NCBI GenBank assembly: GCA_003339415.1
Contig: PDHQ01000098.1
Coordinates: 54,833-118,832 of the forward strand
Reading direction: 5' to 3'
Source: Ophiocordyceps camponoti-saundersi (nom. inval.)
Lineage: Eukaryota; Ascomycota; Sordariomycetes; Hypocreales; Ophiocordycipitaceae
Length of the DNA: 64,000 nt
Shown here: positions 59,704-64,000 of the stretch, piece by piece
How positions within the stretch are numbered: the first letter of the stretch is position 1
Layout of the letters: each line of letters begins with the position of its first letter
Made by a program: the position numbers and the translations under genes
The notes under the pieces: model-generated
What the model was told of the DNA's origin: nothing
Seen by the model: the letters and a program-made list of their open reading frames with translations, nothing else
The model's database searches: none

Positions 59704-61199
59704 CGTTTATTTAGGTTAAATTTATAGCTTATATTGCTCGAGTATTTAATCTAAAGCTTATGCCTTAGCTCCTAAATAGCCTATACGGGCGTGCTATAAG
59801 TCCTCGTCTATTTTTATAATAAGTTAAGGAACCCGTAAGTTAAGTAAAGCTATAAGGGTTAGTTTAATAACTTATAACTAAAGCTGCCTAATCCTTATAA
59901 CTATATAATAGAAAGTTACCTTATTTCTTAAGTTATAAAGTTAGCTTATAAAGTTATTCTAAGCGTAACCTTTTTTTATAAAAACTATTAAAAAAATAAG
60001 ATTAGTATTAAAGTTAAGGTTAAACCCGATATTAGTAAAAGTTATACGATAACCCGTTTCTATTATTAATATAACTATACTTACCCTTAAGGTAATAACT
60101 TTAGTTATAGTAATAGTAAGATTAACCCGGCTATTTAAGTTAAAAATATTAAACTAGTTAAGGGAGTTAAAGATATATATTAAGCACCCCCTATTAAGGA
60201 GGACGCTATCCTTTATCTCCGTACCTTTTAAAGCGGGATTCCTTAAAGCTATAAAAATACCTAAGGTTTCCTTATCCCTCCGTTAGCTAATAGTTCCTTT
60301 ATTTTCCTTCTTCTATTAATTAACTTTTCGTTAAGTTAATCGATTATAAGCTACCTTATCTATAACTTATTAAAAAAAGTTATCGTTAAGATTAATCCGA
60401 TCTTATAGAAAAAAAGGGATTAAATTAAAGAGAACGTAAAAGTATTTTCTTTAGTAATTTTCCTTCCTCTTAAACTTTTAAAAATACTTTTAGCTATATA
60501 TAAGGGAAGCTTATATAAGATATACTAAAAAAGAGAGATAGCGATAATTAAGTTAAGAGAGAGAAAGAAAAATATATAAATATAGTTTATAAAAGTTTAC
60601 TTTAAAAGTTATATTAAAAGTAAAGCTAATTCTTACCGAATTATAATACTAGAAATTATTACGAACTATATATAAGGGGATTATAACTTAGGGGTAAACT
60701 CCTCGTAATACGAACTATAACTCCCGGGGTCTTATCTAAGATTTTAGCGTAATTTAAGGACTTATTTTCTATATCTAACTATTCTATCTTAACTAAAAAT
60801 ATATTATATATTTTCTAATTAGTTTTAATATTATATTATAATAGCTTTATAATATTTATATAATTTTATAATTATCTTTTATATATAGTTATTTTATAAT
60901 TTTATTATAACTATCTTTTTATTTTAAATAACTAAATATTAAAATAAGATAATTATAAGTTATTATAAATATATTATAATAAAGTAAAAAAGAAAAGGTT
61001 ACGTATAAATAAAACGCGTTATTAGTTATAAGAATACGCGCGTAATTATAATAATAGTAATTATTTATTATTAGTTCGGGGTAAAGTATAAGTAACTTCG
61101 AAAGCGTATTATTATTATTATAATTTTTTCCTCCCGTTATCTCTAAAAAGATTTTATTCTTATTTTTATCTTAAGGTTATTTTACCGCGTAACGATATA

Positions 61200-63530
61200 T
61201 CTTCTTAGTACTATATCGTATAATAAAGCTTTTAATAGCTTTTATATATATTTCGATAAGAAAAGGAATCTTCTTAGTAGCGGCCCGCTTAATAACGATA
61301 TTCTATATATTAATATAAAAACGCTTAAAAAAACGCCGAAAAAGATAAGTATAGTAATACCGAAGAAAATTATAGGAATATTAAGCGGTAAGGGCTTAAA
61401 GCGTAAATAATTTAATATATATTTATAGGAGATATATTAATATATTATAAAAATACTAAGTTAAAGTTCGCTAATAATAATTACCGAAAAAGATAAAAGT
61501 AGTAAAATACTAAAAAAAGCGTAAGAGCTAAAATTTATAATAACTAAGATAATTAACGCGGATAAGGAGATAACTATTTATCCTAAGCTAAAAATAAGTA
61601 GTAAAACGCTAAAAAAAGCGTAAAAGCTTATATTTAAAGCTAAAAGTAGCTTAGCTAAGAAATAGCGCGTTAAAAGTAAAAAGGGTAAAGTAGCTTAAGA
61701 GAAAGTAAAAGCGCTAGCTATAAAAAAGGTAGCTAAGGAGGAAAAGTCTTATATTAAGGTAAAATAAGTAAAGTATTTAGCGTTAAAATATACTAAAGTT
61801 ATTAAAAAAATAAAGCCGAAGAAGAAAATTCGGAGTAGTAAAAGTAAAAGTTATAAAATCGATATTAGAATAATATACTAATAAGTTATAAAAGTTAAGA
61901 GTACTAAATTTATTAAAAACTCTAATAAGAAAAATACGATAATAATTAACGTAAAGTAATAAGTAAAGGTAAAGGAGTATTATTCTTATATTAACTTTAA
62001 TAAGTAAATTAAAAAGCGGTTTTTAAATTAGCTTTTCTTATTAGAAGAAAATAATAGCTATTTAATAATAATTAACGCGGCGTTAAAATAATATATATTA
62101 AATATAACTATTATAAAAGGTTAAGAGAAAGCGGAGATTATAGCTATAAAATATTATATAGAGAAAATATAATTTATCTTAGCGCTTAGTAAGTAAAATT
62201 AGCTAAGGTTATTTAAGAGTTAATATTAACTTAATATAATATTCGTAAAAGCTAAGAAATCGCTACTTAAAACCTAATATAAAAATCGCGGTAAGGGCAA
62301 ATTTAATAAGCTATAAGATAAAAAAGTAAAAAGCTACGCTTCGGAGGGTAACCTATTACGTAAAATAATTATAGAAATAATACTATCTTATAATTAAAAG
62401 GCCTCTATTACTATATATATAATAATATATAGCTATATTAGGTAAAAAGTAATATAAAAGTAAGTTACGGCGATTTTTAAAAATTAAAGCGTATTACGTA
62501 AAATTTATAATATAATTACCGAGGAGTTTATCCGATATAAGGACGAAATCTAAATCCTTAATTTAGGAAATACTTTAATATAAAAAACTTAAAGCTAAGC
62601 GTTATTAGAACTTATTAAAGGTACTAACTAAAACTTATTAATAACCCGCTTAATAGCTATTATAAAAAAGATTAATATAGCTTAAAAAGAAAAAGTAACT
62701 TAAAAAATATATAACTTAGTATTAAACTATATAAGTATAATTATAAAAAAAGGTAAAATACGCTTATTTAATAAAAATATAATTATAGCGTAAGGAGTTC
62801 GTAAAGCTATTATTAAGGAGTTTAGTAAGTATTACGTTAAGTAAGCGACTAAGGCGAAAAAGTCGCCGGAGGCGGCGAAGTTTATTAGAAGCGTAGCCTA
62901 AGCGGGGAGGAATTAAGGCTAAGTTAACGGAGATATAGCGAAGGTTACGGAAAAGTTTATTAAAGTTAAGGGAGAAAAGGATAATATTAATAACGATAAA
63001 GCTAACTTAGAGCTAGAAATCGGATATAAAAAGTAAATAAAGTTATCTAATAACGAAAAGGAGAATACTAATAAGGGAGAGGTTTATAATAAAAATAATA
63101 ATAATAATAATAATAAGTTTAATAATAAAAATATATTTAAGTAAAAGATAACTTATACCCGTAGCTAAGGTAAAGTAAGAGGGAAAGGAGAGGGATATAC
63201 GTAAAGGTTTAAGAAAATATCTTATCTAAAATAAAAGAAAATTATCTAATATAATCTCGATTAGTATACTAAGTATTTCTAATTTTACTTAAAAAAATAT
63301 ATATTTCGCGTTATTAAGAATAAGATATTTAAAGTTAAGTATTAGCGTTCTAAAATTAAAGCTTTTTAGTATAACTATTATTAATATAAAAAAGTAACTT
63401 ATATACTTATTCCTATTAGTATATTAAGAAATCGGTTTAACTATATAATAGTAATAGGGGAGCTAGGGTATATTTTTAACGCGATATATTATAAGGCTAG
63501 TTATTAAGGTTTAAAATTAGTTAGTCTTTA
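61200..63530 (+). pseudogene. RIP-killed ghost reading frame of unknown family, about 770 codons
   Basis: In the frame starting at 61201 the plus strand can be read for more than 2.2 kb without an apparent frameshift. It is interrupted only by TAA and TAG, the codons RIP makes from CAA, CAG and TGG, and never by TGA. The frame I tested next to it (+1, around 61502) has stops several times denser. The implied protein is Lys-rich at the N-terminal side, has a helical middle (around 62500-62820), a short Ala/Pro patch (KKSPEAAK near 62860), an Asn run (about 63098-63120) and an Arg/Gly-rich tail. I recognise no domain. It could be a transposon gag-like or accessory protein, or a duplicated host gene. 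True ends are unknown. Confidence 0.5.
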
Positions 63531-63690
63531 GTTAGTTAGGACTAACTAAAAAAAGTCTAGACTAAAAGTACGTACCTTTTAGTTAGTCTTTAGTTAGTTA
63601 GCCTAAGGACTTTAGTTAGTCCTTAAATATAAGGACTAACTAACTAAAAACTAAAGACTAAAAGGACTAAATTTTTAGTTAGCTTATGTA
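63510..63690. repeat. Foldback cluster of AGTTAGTC / GACTAACT words
   Basis: The words TTAGTTAGTC and its complement GACTAACTAA recur many times in both orientations over about 180 bp. They can form several alternative hairpins, for example around 63600-63660 (GTCCTTAAATATAAGGAC). It may be the terminal inverted repeat of a DNA element or a MITE. No internal gene is assigned. Confidence 0.6.
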
Positions 63691-64000
63691 AGCTATTTTA
63701 ATATAAAAAAAATACTAATAAATAGCGCGATAGAAATACTATATAGAAATTAAGTTTTTTTTTTATTTGGATTATTATTAAGCGAGGAAAAAATTCTTAA
63801 ACCTTATATATTAATAAGAGAAATAAAACTTAGTAATAATAATAATAACTTAATAAATAATAATATAATAAAGAATAAAAGTATAATATAGCTTAAAAAA
63901 AGCTTAAATATAAGTTAAATATACTTAATTATTAAAAATCTTTAGCTTTATAAAATTATTAATATATAAAGAGTTAATATTAATAAAAAATTATATTATT
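63691..64000. other. AT-rich RIP-type DNA at the window edge
   Basis: Nothing recognisable. It has A/T runs, TAATAA-type repeats and very few CA or TG. Confidence 0.5.

Larger units (their letters stand above)
57245..61190. other. RIP-mutated AT-rich block, no live gene
   Basis: From about 57600 onward CA and TG become very rare and TA very common, while 57245-57600 is transitional. No open frame of useful length exists. The block contains an inverted repeat pair (58967-59165 and 59504-59703), a 38-bp direct repeat (59467-59504 and 59756-59793), and a possible tRNA-like relic ending near 58191 with GGTTCGATTCC. Transposon origin is likely but the family is not identified. Confidence 0.7.

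Noticed and set aside
1..64000. CRISPR array, prophage, bacterial operon or secondary-metabolite cluster
   Set aside because: No regular spacer array, no bacterial gene layout, and no PKS, NRPS, terpene or tailoring genes are visible.

Overview
The window is a piece of a filamentous ascomycete genome (Pezizomycotina, probably Sordariomycetes). The genes have short introns of about 50-180 nt with GT..AG ends and CTRAY-like branch sites. The families are fungal (a Rim15 kinase with PAS and receiver domains, SEACIT Npr3, Sft2, fungal bZIP, bHLH and C2H2 factors). Two AT-rich blocks carry a very strong RIP (repeat-induced point mutation) signature: CpA and TpG are almost absent, so ATG and TGA are almost absent and TAA/TAG are everywhere. 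The species cannot be named from the sequence alone.

Layout. 1-12177: GC-balanced DNA with a zinc-motif protein (2679-4034 +), eIF3d (4854-6777 -), a bZIP factor (7304-8773 -) and a lysophospholipid acyltransferase-like protein (9670-10645 +). 12178-23976: a RIP-destroyed Ty1/Copia element on the minus strand with 165-bp LTRs. It is split by a nested plus-strand Ty3/Gypsy chromovirus at 16776-23263 with 186-bp LTRs and an AATAT target duplication. 23977-54666: ordinary gene space with a RIM15-type kinase (+), an MFS phosphate transporter (+), a C2H2/Zn-cluster protein (-), ethanolamine kinase (-), NPR3 (+), a bHLH factor (-) and SFT2 (+). 54667-57244: short repeats, including an apparently new 802-bp LTR-flanked mini-element (56438-57239) with identical 160-bp ends and a GTATG target duplication. 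57245-64000: a second RIP block with no live gene. It holds a long plus-strand ghost reading frame (about 61200-63530), a 200-bp inverted repeat pair and a foldback cluster.

The gene space has a nutrient-signalling flavour. Rim15 integrates PKA and TORC1 starvation signals, Npr3 restrains TORC1 as part of SEACIT/GATOR1, and a phosphate transporter and ethanolamine kinase serve uptake and phospholipid synthesis. No co-regulated cluster is evident, and I read these as scattered housekeeping genes. Intergenic DNA is full of short palindromic tetranucleotide tracts (CCTA/TAGG, ATAC/GTAT) and of a dispersed TACGGAT / TACGGAGTA word. A 10-N gap at 47450-47459 lies between two homopolymer runs downstream of NPR3.

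Exon junctions were placed by hand from splice signals, reading frame and family conservation. Most restore a continuous frame. The first two exons of the C2H2 gene and the NPR3 donor are the weakest calls.
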